A stretch of DNA of 64,000 nt from Thalassotalea marina (GCF_014656435.1 NZ_BNCK01000001.1:124001-188000), one strand, 5' to 3'; positions 1-8,916 are shown, numbered from the stretch's first letter. A program made the numbers and translations. The notes: generated from the letters alone by a model not told the origin.

Positions 1-51
1 TTTACATTCCTTTACAAACAGAGAATTGAACGGGATATTCTCGGCTTTTAA

Positions 52-82
52 AGCGCCAAATAAAGTAGTTTTACTTGGCGCT
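52..82 (-). terminator. Hairpin after the first TonB-dependent receptor gene
   Basis: Arms AGCGCCAA (52-59) and TTGGCGCT (75-82) form an 8-bp perfect stem with a 15-base loop. It starts 10 bases past the stop codon of the minus-strand receptor gene. On the minus strand it is followed by a short mixed T/A tract, so it is a plausible but not textbook rho-independent terminator. Confidence 0.45.
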
Positions 83-91
83 AGTACACAA

Positions 92-2143
92 TTAGAAGTG
101 ATAGGTAATTGATGCACCTATAGTTTGTGGTTGTAATATGGTTGCATTTCTAATAACCGTTGGGTCTGTTCTATCCATAAATAAACGTGTGTATTCTTCG
201 GTATCAAACAGGTTATTAACAAAGGCATTGATCTGCCAAGTATCGGCTTCATAACCAAACGCTAAGCGTGTTAATACATAGTCGCCTGATTTAGTCGTGT
301 TTTTAACGTCAGTGAAATATTCACCAACATAAGATGCTGAAATGTTGACATAAGCTTGTTCAAGTAACCAGTATTTAGCACTGATACTTGATGTAACCGA
401 TGGAGCATTTGATAATTCTTTGTCTAAGAATCCTGGGTTGAACTTGTCAGTGTCAGTAATTTCAGTTTTGAGTAAACCGAGACCCCAGTTAAGCTCAAAA
501 TCTTCTGTTAACATGGTTGAAATAGACATTTCAGCACCGTAAGTTTGTGCTTGTTTTACGTTGATTATACGGTAGTCGTCTATTTTGCCTGAGTCACCAA
601 AGCCACCATCTTGATAACCATCGTAATCATTAAAAAAGATGTTGGCACTAAATTGAGTGTCACCACCAAAAAACTCACTGCGGCTGCTTAGCTCATAGGT
701 CGTTACTTTTTCCTGATCAAAATAGTAGTGTTCGCCTAAACCAAAATTAAATGAGCCACCACCAGCGTTATAACCCTTTCGAGCACTTAAACCTAAGGTT
801 GTATGTTTAGTAATGTCGTAAGTTACTGCTATCTTTGGTAAAAATATATTTTTATCGGTATTTAATTCATACTCAATGTTGTAAGCTGGCATAGAAAATG
901 GACGGTCTTGACGCTCGTTTTCATAACGACCGCCAACAACGATGTTCAGCTTGTCGTTAACATCAAAACTTGCTTCACCATAAATAGCTCTTGAGCTACT
1001 ATCTTCAGTACCTGAGTATATTGGTTTGTTAGAAAACTCTTGTTCACGTTCAAAGTAATATACACCAATAAAACCTGAGAAATTGCTGTCTTTTGGGGTA
1101 TAGTTCAGCTTAGTGTCGGTGGTCAGGCTATCTTCGTCCATCACGACATGCCAACTCATTGGATATTGAAGCATATTCCACGAAAAACTCATGTCAGCTA
1201 CCGTCGAGCTAAGTGATAAAGTGTCACTAATATCATAGTTCAATGTTAAGCTGAGCACGTCAGACTCGGTATCAACATGGCGAGTAAGTGAACGCTCTAG
1301 CTTGAATGGGTCTGGACCATCAAATGTGGCTCTACCATTGTTTCCTTGTTCCCTGTTGTGACTATAGCTAAGTAGTGCAGAAAAGCCGTCTAGGTTTTTA
1401 GGCTCCCAAAGCAACTTGGCGCGAATACGGCGAGATTCTAATTCATTAGGATCAAACGGATACTCTTTTTCTATATAGTCACCAAAAACATCACCTTTTA
1501 CCTGCTGTGCGGTTAATCGAAACGCCAATTCTTCCTCTACGATAGGGCCAGAAATAACCCCTGAAGTTTCAATTAAACTGTCTTGGTTTCTATAACCTAA
1601 ACGAGCTGCGCCTTCCCAGTCAAAGCTTGGATCTTTAGTTTTAACAAAGATCAGGCCGCCAATACTATTACGACCATTAGTTGTCGATTGTGGACCTCTA
1701 AATACTTCAATTTGTTCGATATCCCAAATAGCACTATCACCACTTAGCTCGGCAACAAAGGGTTCAACCACACCGTCAATAATTGTCGAAACACGTGGTT
1801 TAGCACCGCTACCAAACGTATCAAAGCCAGAGGCTGAACCGTTACCAACAACACCACGAATATTTGGTGCATCACCTTGCACAGAAACTAAATTAGGAAT
1901 GTCGGCAATTGCATCAGTAAAGGTTAAAAATTGTCCACCGTTAAGCTCTTCTTCTGTGATCACAGCAACAGAGGAAGTGGTGTCTTTTAACGAGCGATTG
2001 GCTTTTTCACCTAACACTGTAATGGTTTCCATAGACTGGCGTTCTGCGTCTGGAGTGACGACATTAGCTTGAGTTGTAGCGGTGATCAATGCACCAACTA
2101 CTGCTGTGAATACAGGTTTAATTTTAAATAGAGAGTGTTTCAT
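92..2143 (-). CDS. TonB-dependent outer-membrane receptor, probably siderophore/iron uptake
   Basis: A 683-residue protein with a signal peptide (about residues 1-26, ending TTQA), an N-terminal plug domain (about 45-170; ITVLGEK TonB-box-like start, then VFRGPQSTTNGRNSIGG, the conserved plug end) and a C-terminal 22-strand barrel ending in aromatic F, as outer-membrane barrels do. The family imports ferric siderophores or other scarce ligands across the outer membrane using TonB energy. A Fur-like palindrome 75 bases upstream of the ATG suggests iron control. The substrate cannot be read from the sequence. It is divergent from a second receptor gene at 2718. Confidence 0.9.
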   Translation of the reverse strand: MKHSLFKIKPVFTAVVGALITATTQANVVTPDAERQSMETITVLGEKANRSLKDTTSSVAVITEEELNGGQFLTFTDAIADIPNLVSVQGDAPNIRGVVGNGSASGFDTFGSGAKPRVSTIIDGVVEPFVAELSGDSAIWDIEQIEVFRGPQSTTNGRNSIGGLIFVKTKDPSFDWEGAARLGYRNQDSLIETSGVISGPIVEEELAFRLTAQQVKGDVFGDYIEKEYPFDPNELESRRIRAKLLWEPKNLDGFSALLSYSHNREQGNNGRATFDGPDPFKLERSLTRHVDTESDVLSLTLNYDISDTLSLSSTVADMSFSWNMLQYPMSWHVVMDEDSLTTDTKLNYTPKDSNFSGFIGVYYFEREQEFSNKPIYSGTEDSSSRAIYGEASFDVNDKLNIVVGGRYENERQDRPFSMPAYNIEYELNTDKNIFLPKIAVTYDITKHTTLGLSARKGYNAGGGSFNFGLGEHYYFDQEKVTTYELSSRSEFFGGDTQFSANIFFNDYDGYQDGGFGDSGKIDDYRIINVKQAQTYGAEMSISTMLTEDFELNWGLGLLKTEITDTDKFNPGFLDKELSNAPSVTSSISAKYWLLEQAYVNISASYVGEYFTDVKNTTKSGDYVLTRLAFGYEADTWQINAFVNNLFDTEEYTRLFMDRTDPTVIRNATILQPQTIGASITYHF

Positions 2144-2217
2144 ATGCTTATTTATTAGTAAAAACGAGAGGTTAGATAAAATTTTCCGCGATCATACATA
2201 AAGATAAAAATGCAATA

Positions 2218-2230
2218 AAGAATCATTCTT
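2218..2230 (-). promoter_or_regulatory. Candidate Fur box
   Basis: AAGAATCATTCTT is a perfect 6-1-6 palindrome. On the minus strand the surrounding bases read AATAAGAATGATTCTTTATT, close to natural Fur sites derived from GATAATGATAATCATTATC. It lies about 75 bases upstream of the minus-strand receptor start at 2143, in promoter position. The call is by similarity to the consensus only. Confidence 0.65.
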
Positions 2231-2673
2231 ATTTAGGTGTAACAAAATGTAACTATATTGTAAGGTTTTTGTGAATATGGTGGTAATTAGGGTTTATTTG
2301 ACTAGAAGTTCAGTACTGAGATTTACAATGCTTTGTTAATAGAGGCTAAAGCTGTACTTATGCTGCCTTCAAAAGTTCAGCGGTATTATACTTAATTATT
2401 CCTTTGCATAAGTGAACCCTTAGGTTTTTGATATTTCACTTCATTGCTTTATCGGTTGATAAGCAGCTCTTAAGCCATAACATTGCGCGCTGCTAGCGCA
2501 ATACTCACTGTCTTGAGCATGTTCAACACCAAATTTTGATCGCACAATCTAATTTTTCCAACCAAGCGTCATGCCTTCCTTTGTCATCAGTTGATATTGA
2601 TATTTATCTTCAATTTACGGAAAAACACATAAAATTCAGCTGACTTATCTCAATCCGTTTTACCTATAGCTAG
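2231..2673. other. Intergenic region between divergent receptor genes
   Basis: About 440 bases with no convincing gene. A GC-richer patch around 2482-2502 holds an inverted repeat (ATTGCGC / GCGCAAT). On the minus strand, 2441 to about 2543 reads as a roughly 33-codon open fragment with stops on both sides and no start. It looks like a decayed gene or dispersed-repeat piece; no family was recognised. Confidence 0.4.
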
Positions 2674-2688
2674 TGTTATGTTATAACA
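2674..2688 (+). promoter_or_regulatory. Candidate Zur box upstream of the second TonB receptor
   Basis: TGTTATGTTATAACA matches the gammaproteobacterial Zur core TGTTATANTATAACA at every defined position but one, and the right flank TTTT fits the longer consensus end TTTC. It sits 29 bases before the ATG at 2718. A longer possible reading from GTG 2673 would place the operator inside the coding region, so the downstream start is preferred. The same core recurs at 19264 and 19439. Confidence 0.65.
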
Positions 2689-2717
2689 TTTTGATTTTTT
2701 CGGTGGTGAGTTATTTC

Positions 2718-4724
2718 ATGTCTCGAAAGTTAAATGTTGTCAGTTATCTTTTATTAAGTTCATTATTGGTGCCTAGCTTTTCTGTCGCAGCGCAAGAGCA
2801 AGATTTTCCAGCCGTTTTTTTTGTTGATTTTGCGCCTCAACATGCATTGGATGTAGTGCAAAACATCCCAGGGTTTCGTGTTGATCTTGGCAAAGATGTG
2901 CGAGGTTTAGCTGGTGGTGCTGGGAATGTGTTGGTTGATGGTATACGAGTTTCAGCCAAATCTGGCGGTTTAGAAGAAGTACTAAAAAGAATTCCCTTTG
3001 CACAAATTGAAAAAGTAGTTGTAGTGCGAGGTAACCAAGGGGTTGGGGATGCCAGTAGTCAAAGTATTATTGCTAATATCATTCGTAAAAAAGTTGAAAC
3101 CACAGGGCAACTTTCTTTAAGTGTTCATCATGATGCTGGTGGTAAAACCTACCCTCAAGCTGAGGTTTCATATGCAAGCCAAATTGGCGATTGGCAAAGC
3201 AACGCTAAGTTTGATGTGTTATTGCAAGATAATGTGCAAAAAAGTCGTTATACGCAGCTTGATATGAACTTTGATGAAACATCCTCTGAAAAAGAAGATA
3301 AAAGCACAGCACTTAACGAAATATTTGCCTCTGCTGATTTATCGAAACAACAAGGTGATGAGAGTCTTCAGCTGACCATGCGTGCAGGTAAAAGCCAATA
3401 TCGCCCAGCATTAACGCGACAACATGTTGGCGAAGACAGCCAATTTAAGAACGATAGAAATAGTATTTATCATACCGCAGAAGTTGGCGCAGATTGGCGT
3501 CGACCTTTTACTAATTGGCAGTGGCGCACTATTGGTCTTGCCGCCTTTACTCATTGGACTATTGATAGATCATCTAGTGAGTTTAATGGTATTGCAAAAA
3601 GCAGTGAGCAATATGATTTTCAGCGCAATAAATGGGAATCTATTATTCGTAATAGCTGGTTAAAAACAGAAAAAGAGCGAGCAATAGAGTTTGGTTTTGA
3701 AGTTGCTTACAACCATATCAATGTTAATACTAACTACGTGAAAACTGACGCTCAAGGTCAAACCTCTCGTGTGATATTACCGGCAGCTAATGTTGAAGTT
3801 AGTGAATTAAGAGGAGATGCTTTTTATAGCACGCAGTGGCAGTGGCAAGGTGGTTTATCCATGTCTTTGGGCTTAGCGGCTGAATATTCAAAAATTACCG
3901 CAGAAGGTGATAGCGAAAGTGACGAAGACTATCAATTTATAAAACCTTCATTTAACTTGAGTAAACAGTGGCATAAACATTGGCAATCACAACTGACCAT
4001 AGATCGCACCGTTAATCAGTTGGATTTTAAATTGTATGCGGCCCAGTCAAACGCTGATACTAATAGAGATCATGGAGGCAATACCCAACTAAATCCGGAC
4101 AGTTTTTATCAACTGGCAATAGCTAACGACTATCAGTTTACGGAACAAAGTGCCCTTAGATTAACCGCTTATTATCGTTGGTACCAAGATGTGTTAGAGC
4201 ATCAACTAAGCGCTAGTGGCGCCTCTTCGTTAGTTAACAGTGGTGATGCAAGTGCAATAGGCGGTAAAATCGTGCTAACTTATTCTACCGATGCTTATTT
4301 ACCCGGTGGTTTATTGTCAGCTACTTGGCAAACACAAACCTCCTCCCATGATGACTTGTTAACCGGAAAATCACGACGCTTAACCGGTGAAACTTACCCA
4401 GAAGCAGAGATTTCTTTTCGGCAAGATTTAGCATCTAACAACATCGCATGGGGCGTTACTGCGTTGTTAGAAGATAAAACTCGGTATTATTATGTTGATG
4501 AAGTGTCCACACAAAACACAGATATCAATTGGTTGGGGTTCGTTGAATATCGTGGTTGGCGTTATGGTAATTTGAAACTCTCATTTGAGCGCTTGGGTGA
4601 TTATCATAGCGATGAAAATAGAGCGTTTTATCTCCCTGATCGCACAGGTGAGGCACACGCTTATACTCATATTAAAAAGGTAGAACAAACGCTGGCCAGT
4701 TTGACATTTAATACCAGCTTTTAA
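2718..4724 (+). CDS. TonB-dependent receptor-like outer-membrane protein, probably Zur-regulated
   Basis: 668 residues from ATG 2718, which has GGTGGTGAG seven bases upstream. The signal peptide runs to about residue 25 (SFSVAA). The plug domain is short: GFRVDLGKDVRG, VLVDGIRV and IEKVVVVRGNQGV correspond to the usual plug motifs. The rest is beta-strand-rich barrel, ending TLASLTFNTSF with terminal F. No TonB box was recognised. A Zur-like box lies just upstream, so a role in zinc or zinc-ligand uptake is inferred. Neighbours give no further clue: a divergent receptor on one side and a convergent HD-GYP gene on the other. Confidence 0.8.
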   Translation: MSRKLNVVSYLLLSSLLVPSFSVAAQEQDFPAVFFVDFAPQHALDVVQNIPGFRVDLGKDVRGLAGGAGNVLVDGIRVSAKSGGLEEVLKRIPFAQIEKVVVVRGNQGVGDASSQSIIANIIRKKVETTGQLSLSVHHDAGGKTYPQAEVSYASQIGDWQSNAKFDVLLQDNVQKSRYTQLDMNFDETSSEKEDKSTALNEIFASADLSKQQGDESLQLTMRAGKSQYRPALTRQHVGEDSQFKNDRNSIYHTAEVGADWRRPFTNWQWRTIGLAAFTHWTIDRSSSEFNGIAKSSEQYDFQRNKWESIIRNSWLKTEKERAIEFGFEVAYNHINVNTNYVKTDAQGQTSRVILPAANVEVSELRGDAFYSTQWQWQGGLSMSLGLAAEYSKITAEGDSESDEDYQFIKPSFNLSKQWHKHWQSQLTIDRTVNQLDFKLYAAQSNADTNRDHGGNTQLNPDSFYQLAIANDYQFTEQSALRLTAYYRWYQDVLEHQLSASGASSLVNSGDASAIGGKIVLTYSTDAYLPGGLLSATWQTQTSSHDDLLTGKSRRLTGETYPEAEISFRQDLASNNIAWGVTALLEDKTRYYYVDEVSTQNTDINWLGFVEYRGWRYGNLKLSFERLGDYHSDENRAFYLPDRTGEAHAYTHIKKVEQTLASLTFNTSF

Positions 4725-4748
4725 CTCATAACAAACAGATAATGGCTT

Positions 4749-4784
4749 ATACCAATTCGATTCCATATTTAATCGAGTTGGTAT
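4749..4784. terminator. Inverted repeat between convergent genes
   Basis: ATACCAATTCGATT (4749-4762) pairs with AATCGAGTTGGTAT (4771-4784), 14 bp with a single G-U pair and an 8-base loop. It lies between the convergent receptor and HD-GYP genes, so it could end transcription from both sides. There is no strong T run. It could equally be a dispersed palindromic repeat; this window contains only the one copy I noticed. Confidence 0.5.
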
Positions 4785-4799
4785 TATTCAGCTAGGCCA

Positions 4800-5909
4800 T
4801 TAATCTTGATGCTGTTTAATAATCGACAGTATTTGCTGCTGCTGCGCGGCAAGTGCATCAACACAGTTAATATCTATTTTACCCAGCTCGACCATGCGAT
4901 ATAACTCGTCAAAGGCATCTTGCAGCGACCAAGCATGTTTGTATGGGCGGGACGAAGTTAAGGCATCAAAAATATCAGCGACAGTTACCATGCGAGCTTC
5001 CAAACTTATTTCATCACCTGAAAGCTGTCTCGGGTAACCAGAGCCGTCTAAAAATTCGTGGTGTTGGCCAATAACATTAATGATTAATTTACTGTTGATA
5101 CAATCATTTAAGCAAAGGCTATGTAAAATTCGTTCTGCAATGTGTTCACCTTTTTCCACATGAGATTGCATATTTTGCCATTCTTGCTGATCAAGCTTAC
5201 CTGGCTTCAGTAATATACTGTCTGGAATGCCTATTTTTCCAATATCGTGCAATGGTGCGGCGCGATATACTCGTTCAATGTATTCATCGGTTAATTGATA
5301 TTTTTCAGCTAACTGGTTGGCAATGAGTTGAGTATAAAGTGCCATTCGCTCTAAATGTGCGCCCGTTTCAAAATCGCGCAAATGTATAAATTCGTTAGCT
5401 ACTTCTGTAGATGCGGTAATTGAGCGAATCGCATCAAATTCTAAAGCTAACGCCATCGCAATAAGATTGCTGATCAGCAGTAGCTCTTTTTGTAGTTGAA
5501 GATCAAACACATCACATTGGTCGGCATCAAAAAACAGTACACCAATAAATTCGCCACGATTATATAGTGGCACCGTATATGACGATCTATAGCCTTGCTC
5601 CAACAACCATTGGCTATGGGTTGCTTTGTTGCTTAACGTTTCTTGAATATTTTCAATCAGCCTAGGTTCTGCTGATTCTGCGATTTTGCTCAACGAAGGG
5701 CTGTCACTTAATTTAAATTGATAATGCGTTAAGGCATGGCCTTGATGCGTGCTGTGAATGTAAGTTTTTAACAAGTCAGTTTTATTGTCGTAAAGTGCAA
5801 AGGCAACCCTTGATAATGCTGGCGCTACTGAAAGTGCACGCTGATGTAATGAGTGCAAGCGCTGAGTTAGGTTGTTACCTAGAGAAGCTAAAGAGTTTGC
5901 TACAGTCAT
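4800..5909 (-). CDS. GAF-like plus HD-GYP domain cyclic-di-GMP phosphodiesterase
   Basis: 369 residues. The first ~155 look like a GAF-type sensor (SSYTVPLYNRGEFIGVLFFD is the typical core). The HD-GYP domain follows: HDIGKIGIP at about 220-228 supplies the metal-binding HD, HHEFLDGSGYP at about 284-294 contains the GYP signature, and DIFDALTSSRPYK is the usual downstream motif. All catalytic motifs are intact, so hydrolysis of cyclic-di-GMP in the cytoplasm is expected, gated by an unknown GAF ligand. No membrane segments. Stand-alone gene, convergent with the receptor gene. Confidence 0.9.
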   Translation of the reverse strand: MTVANSLASLGNNLTQRLHSLHQRALSVAPALSRVAFALYDNKTDLLKTYIHSTHQGHALTHYQFKLSDSPSLSKIAESAEPRLIENIQETLSNKATHSQWLLEQGYRSSYTVPLYNRGEFIGVLFFDADQCDVFDLQLQKELLLISNLIAMALALEFDAIRSITASTEVANEFIHLRDFETGAHLERMALYTQLIANQLAEKYQLTDEYIERVYRAAPLHDIGKIGIPDSILLKPGKLDQQEWQNMQSHVEKGEHIAERILHSLCLNDCINSKLIINVIGQHHEFLDGSGYPRQLSGDEISLEARMVTVADIFDALTSSRPYKHAWSLQDAFDELYRMVELGKIDINCVDALAAQQQQILSIIKQHQD

Positions 5910-5982
5910 ATCATTCCTTTTTGACGACTTATGTTAAAAAAATATAGGCTAGTGAGGATTACCTTGTAAAGTAACTGCTGGA

Positions 5983-6426
5983 TTAAATACCTGCTTTAAT
6001 TTGGCAGTGTAGATGCATCTCTACCAAACGATGTTGTGCAACCTTGCCGGCCTCACCATGATAAACAAAACCAAATTTTTCATAGTAGGGCTGCAGGTAA
6101 TAATGCGCATTAATTTTAATGACATGAAAATTATGTGTTTGAGCATAATCTACTAACATTTGGATAAGAGGAGTTGCCAGTTTTAACCCTCGATAACTTG
6201 GTAACACAGCAATACGCGATATGACCGCTATATTTTCGGTTTTAGGGGTTAAGCGTGCGGTCGCAATAGGCTTTGCGCAATCATAAAGTACAACGTGGAT
6301 TGAAGTTTGATCTAAGCCATCGAGATCATCCTCAGCTGAAATGCCTTGTTCTACTACAAATACTTGATGACGAATTTGTTGCCCTTGGCTAATGAGCTCG
6401 CTAGATTGTCCTAGTTTTGATTCCAT
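5983..6426 (-). CDS. GNAT family N-acetyltransferase (ElaA-like)
   Basis: 147 residues from ATG 6426. A GTG two codons earlier is possible, but AGGA lies 9 bases before this ATG and only 3 before the GTG. The N-terminus (IRHQVFVVEQGI) is typical of the ElaA/YjcF branch of GNAT acetyltransferases, and ISRIAVLPSYRGLKLATPLI is the acetyl-CoA-binding motif A. PYYEKFGFVYHGE is the usual C-terminal substrate-side motif. The acceptor is unknown. It lies in a run of four minus-strand genes but is separated from both neighbours. Confidence 0.85.
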   Translation of the reverse strand: MESKLGQSSELISQGQQIRHQVFVVEQGISAEDDLDGLDQTSIHVVLYDCAKPIATARLTPKTENIAVISRIAVLPSYRGLKLATPLIQMLVDYAQTHNFHVIKINAHYYLQPYYEKFGFVYHGEAGKVAQHRLVEMHLHCQIKAGI

Positions 6427-6520
6427 ATGCACACATCCTGTTAACGCGTTGCCATACTAGCGTTTAAAAATAGCGTGTGATAGTCGTCTAGATCAAGTTA
6501 TGCTTATTTAATTGGTAAAC

Positions 6521-7024
6521 TTATCGTTTGCTATTTTTTATTAGAGCGTAAACGTGTTCGTCACAATATTGCTCGTTTTGGTAAACGGCCATTTTGTGAA
6601 TACCTTCTAAGTTAAATCCTGCCTTTTGCATTACCCTTATCGAGGCGTGATTGGGCGAAGAGACTGGATTGTAAATTCGGAATACGGAGGTTTCACTAAA
6701 GACTAAATCACAAAACTTAGTTACGGCCTTTGTCGCAATGCCCTTTTGCCAAAATTCAGGGGCTAACCAATAACCCAGTTCCGCTGCATGGGCATATTCA
6801 TTTTGCTTAAGGTAAATACCAATGACTCCACAAAAATGGCCATGATAAGTAATGGCTTGTACCATGGCATTTTCCTGACTACCTGTCTCAATAAACCATT
6901 TCGCATCTTCATTAGAATATGGGCGTGGGATTTGGCTAGAAAGATATTGTGTGACAAGGTTATTATTTAACGCCGTGACTAAATGTTGTTGGTCGTTTAA
7001 ATCAAGTGGTCGAAATATAATCAT
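6521..7024 (-). CDS. GNAT family N-acetyltransferase (RimJ/RimL-like)
   Basis: 167 residues. ELGYWLAPEFWQKGIATKA is the acetyl-CoA-binding motif A, and NHASIRVMQKAGFNLEG is the diagnostic C-terminal stretch of the RimJ/RimL group, whose members acetylate protein N-termini or small amines and antibiotics. Substrate not predictable. It lies 21 bases downstream of the TetR-family gene stop on the same strand and could be co-transcribed with it. No strong Shine-Dalgarno precedes the ATG. Confidence 0.85.
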   Translation of the reverse strand: MIIFRPLDLNDQQHLVTALNNNLVTQYLSSQIPRPYSNEDAKWFIETGSQENAMVQAITYHGHFCGVIGIYLKQNEYAHAAELGYWLAPEFWQKGIATKAVTKFCDLVFSETSVFRIYNPVSSPNHASIRVMQKAGFNLEGIHKMAVYQNEQYCDEHVYALIKNSKR

Positions 7025-7045
7025 AAATAACGCTTATTTAACCGA

Positions 7046-7630
7046 TTAACGACAAACATCTTCAAATAGCTGGTTTGCTAGATAACACATGGTCTCAGAT
7101 TCTGGATGAGTGTGGGCATAGCTTCTTAAGCCATAAATCCCCATCACTAAGCTTTGTGCTCTTTGCAGCGGCGATCTCGCATTGTTAAGCTCACCTAATT
7201 GTTGTGCTTTTGCAAACATATCAACAAAACCCTGCTGCCAATCTAGCATGTTATTTGAAATATACTGCTCAACCAAAGGTTCTTGCTGTGCCAATTCATT
7301 CAGTGCCTTTTGTGATAAACAGACTTTCTCTGTACCACCTTGCGTGCAAGCAGTTACCGTATCTTCAAGATAATGTTTTAACCCGGTTAATACACTACTT
7401 TGGTTATCAAAATATTGCTTAAATTCATCGGCTTTATCTTTGTTGTATTGCTCAATCGCTGCAAGCAACAAGCCTTGCTTATTTTCAAATGCACAGTAAA
7501 TAGAGCCAGGGTGTAAGCCTGTCGCTTGTTTTAAGTCTTGCATACTTGTTTTGGTGTAGCCCTTCACCATAAAAGCTTTGATAGCTGCCCTTAACACTTG
7601 TTCACGGTTGAACTCTGCACTGCGCATCAT
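7046..7630 (-). CDS. TetR/AcrR family transcriptional repressor (NemR-like)
   Basis: 194 residues from ATG 7630; the adjacent ATG 7627 is equally good and the frame is open nine codons further to 7657. The N-terminal helix-turn-helix (about residues 15-60, TKTSMQDLKQATGLHPGSIY) is classic TetR. The C-terminal ligand domain has cysteines (TACTQGG, EKVCLSQ) that could sense electrophiles, as known for NemR. It is divergent from an Old Yellow Enzyme gene, the same arrangement as nemR-nemA, and three palindromic operators fill the intergenic space. Repression of itself and the reductase is inferred. Confidence 0.85.
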   Translation of the reverse strand: MMRSAEFNREQVLRAAIKAFMVKGYTKTSMQDLKQATGLHPGSIYCAFENKQGLLLAAIEQYNKDKADEFKQYFDNQSSVLTGLKHYLEDTVTACTQGGTEKVCLSQKALNELAQQEPLVEQYISNNMLDWQQGFVDMFAKAQQLGELNNARSPLQRAQSLVMGIYGLRSYAHTHPESETMCYLANQLFEDVCR

Positions 7631-7668
7631 GATTCTCAAAATGAATAATTGCCGCATTGTAGCCTAAT

Positions 7669-7750
7669 TTGAATACGTGTTCAAAATAGTTCTTGAATGA
7701 TCATTCAAAAATAGTTAAGGTAAAAAAAATTAATTTGAATGAGCATTCAA
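7669..7750. promoter_or_regulatory. Three palindromic operators between the TetR gene and the Old Yellow Enzyme gene
   Basis: Three 16-bp palindromes share the frame TTGAAYNNNNRTTCAA: TTGAATACGTGTTCAA (7669-7684), TTGAATGATCATTCAA (7693-7708, perfect) and TTGAATGAGCATTCAA (7735-7750). Centres are 24 and 42 bases apart. The first covers the 5' side of the TetR gene and the third ends 26 bases before the reductase ATG. They are the obvious binding sites for the divergent TetR-family protein. Confidence 0.75.
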
Positions 7751-7776
7751 GAAAAGAGATAGATTAGGATCAGATA

Positions 7777-8820
7777 ATGACAGACAACTTATTCCAACCT
7801 TTTGCCCTAAACAGTGAAATTGAATTACAAAACCGAATTGTGATGGCGCCACTAACCCGTTGTATGGCAGACGACGATTTAGTGCCAACCCAACAAATGG
7901 TTGATTATTATGCTAAACGCGCAGACAGTGGTTTAATTATTTCAGAAGCAACCATAATTCGCCCTGATGGACAAGGTTATCCAAATACGCCTGGCTTGTT
8001 TTCACAGGCGCAAATAGGCGGCTGGCGAAAAGTCACGGCGGCGGTTCATGATAAAGGCGGCAAAATATTTGCCCAGCTTTGGCATACCGGGCGTGTTGCA
8101 CATCCGTATTTCTTTGATGGCGACTATGTGCTTGCCCCTTCAGCACAACGCGTTGATGGCACTGTGCCGAGAATGCGTGATTTAATCTACACAACACCCA
8201 AAGCAGCAACTAAAGAAGAAATTGCTCAATTGGTTGAAGACTATGCTATCGCTGCCAAAAATGCTATTGATGCGGGTTTTGATGGTGTGGAAATACACGG
8301 CGCAAACGGCTATTTAATTGACCAATTTTTACATCACTCATCAAATAAACGTAATGATGAATTTGGCGAAACGCCTGAAAACATGTCGCGTTTTGCCTTA
8401 GCAGTGGTTGACGCCATTATTGATCGCATCGGTAAAGAAAAAACCGCGCTGCGCGTATCGCCTGGTGCATATTTTAATATGGAAGGTGACGCTCGTGATA
8501 AAGCGGTATTTGAATACTTATTACCAGAGCTGGAAAAGCGCGACTTAGCTTATTTACACGTTGGTATTTTTGAAGATTCAATGACGTTCGATTATCTAGG
8601 TGGCACGGCAAGTGAATTTATTCGAGCCAATTATGGTAAAACTTTTATCGGCAACGGCGGTTATACTGCAGAGTCGGGTAATGAAGCGATTAAAAACAAT
8701 AAATTTGACTTATTGGCCATTGGACGCCCATTTATCGCCAACCCTGACTATATCAGCAAAGTCAAATCAGGTGAGGCACTTACCGACTACAGCGAAGAAA
8801 TGTTAGCAGAGTTAGTATAA
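7777..8820 (+). CDS. nemA: Old Yellow Enzyme family ene-reductase (NemA-like)
   Basis: 347-residue FMN-binding TIM barrel that reduces activated C=C bonds, and in relatives also nitrate esters and N-ethylmaleimide, with NAD(P)H. Visible landmarks are NRIVMAPLTRCMA at the N-terminus, QLWHTGRVAHP, the substrate-binding pair H174 and N177 in VEIHGANGYLIDQFLHH, RVSPG, and the FMN phosphate region IGNGGY / LAIGRPFIANPDY. Length is normal for the class. It is probably cytoplasmic and probably induced by electrophiles through the divergent TetR regulator. The gene symbol is by family resemblance and genomic arrangement. Confidence 0.85.
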   Translation: MTDNLFQPFALNSEIELQNRIVMAPLTRCMADDDLVPTQQMVDYYAKRADSGLIISEATIIRPDGQGYPNTPGLFSQAQIGGWRKVTAAVHDKGGKIFAQLWHTGRVAHPYFFDGDYVLAPSAQRVDGTVPRMRDLIYTTPKAATKEEIAQLVEDYAIAAKNAIDAGFDGVEIHGANGYLIDQFLHHSSNKRNDEFGETPENMSRFALAVVDAIIDRIGKEKTALRVSPGAYFNMEGDARDKAVFEYLLPELEKRDLAYLHVGIFEDSMTFDYLGGTASEFIRANYGKTFIGNGGYTAESGNEAIKNNKFDLLAIGRPFIANPDYISKVKSGEALTDYSEEMLAELV

Positions 8821-8838
8821 AGTTAGCGAAAGACCAAA

Positions 8839-8877
8839 AAAAGCCAACAAACGCATATATAAAGTTTGCTGGCTTTT
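8839..8877 (+). terminator. Rho-independent terminator after the ene-reductase gene
   Basis: AAAAGCCAACAAAC (8839-8852) pairs with GTTTGCTGGCTTTT (8864-8877): 14 bp with one wobble pair, ending in a T run. Convergent genes on both sides mean it may serve both strands. Confidence 0.8.
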
Positions 8878-8882
8878 AAGGC

Positions 8883-8909
8883 TTTAAATGTTTTAAATGT
8901 TTTAAATGT
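8883..8909. repeat. Three tandem copies of a 9-bp repeat
   Basis: TTTAAATGT is repeated three times head to tail immediately before the stop codon of the minus-strand M14 peptidase gene. It lies wholly in the short intergenic space next to the terminator and has no evident role; a slippage-type microsatellite is the simplest reading. Confidence 0.8.
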
Positions 8910-8916
8910 TTTCAGG

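Noticed and set aside
2673-2717. GTG 2673 as the start of the second TonB receptor
   Set aside because: It would put the Zur-like box in the coding region and add residues before a normal signal peptide; ATG 2718 has a good ribosome-binding site.
8883-8909. TTTAAATGT repeats as a CRISPR or operator array
   Set aside because: Nine-base direct tandem copies without spacers; more like simple-sequence slippage.
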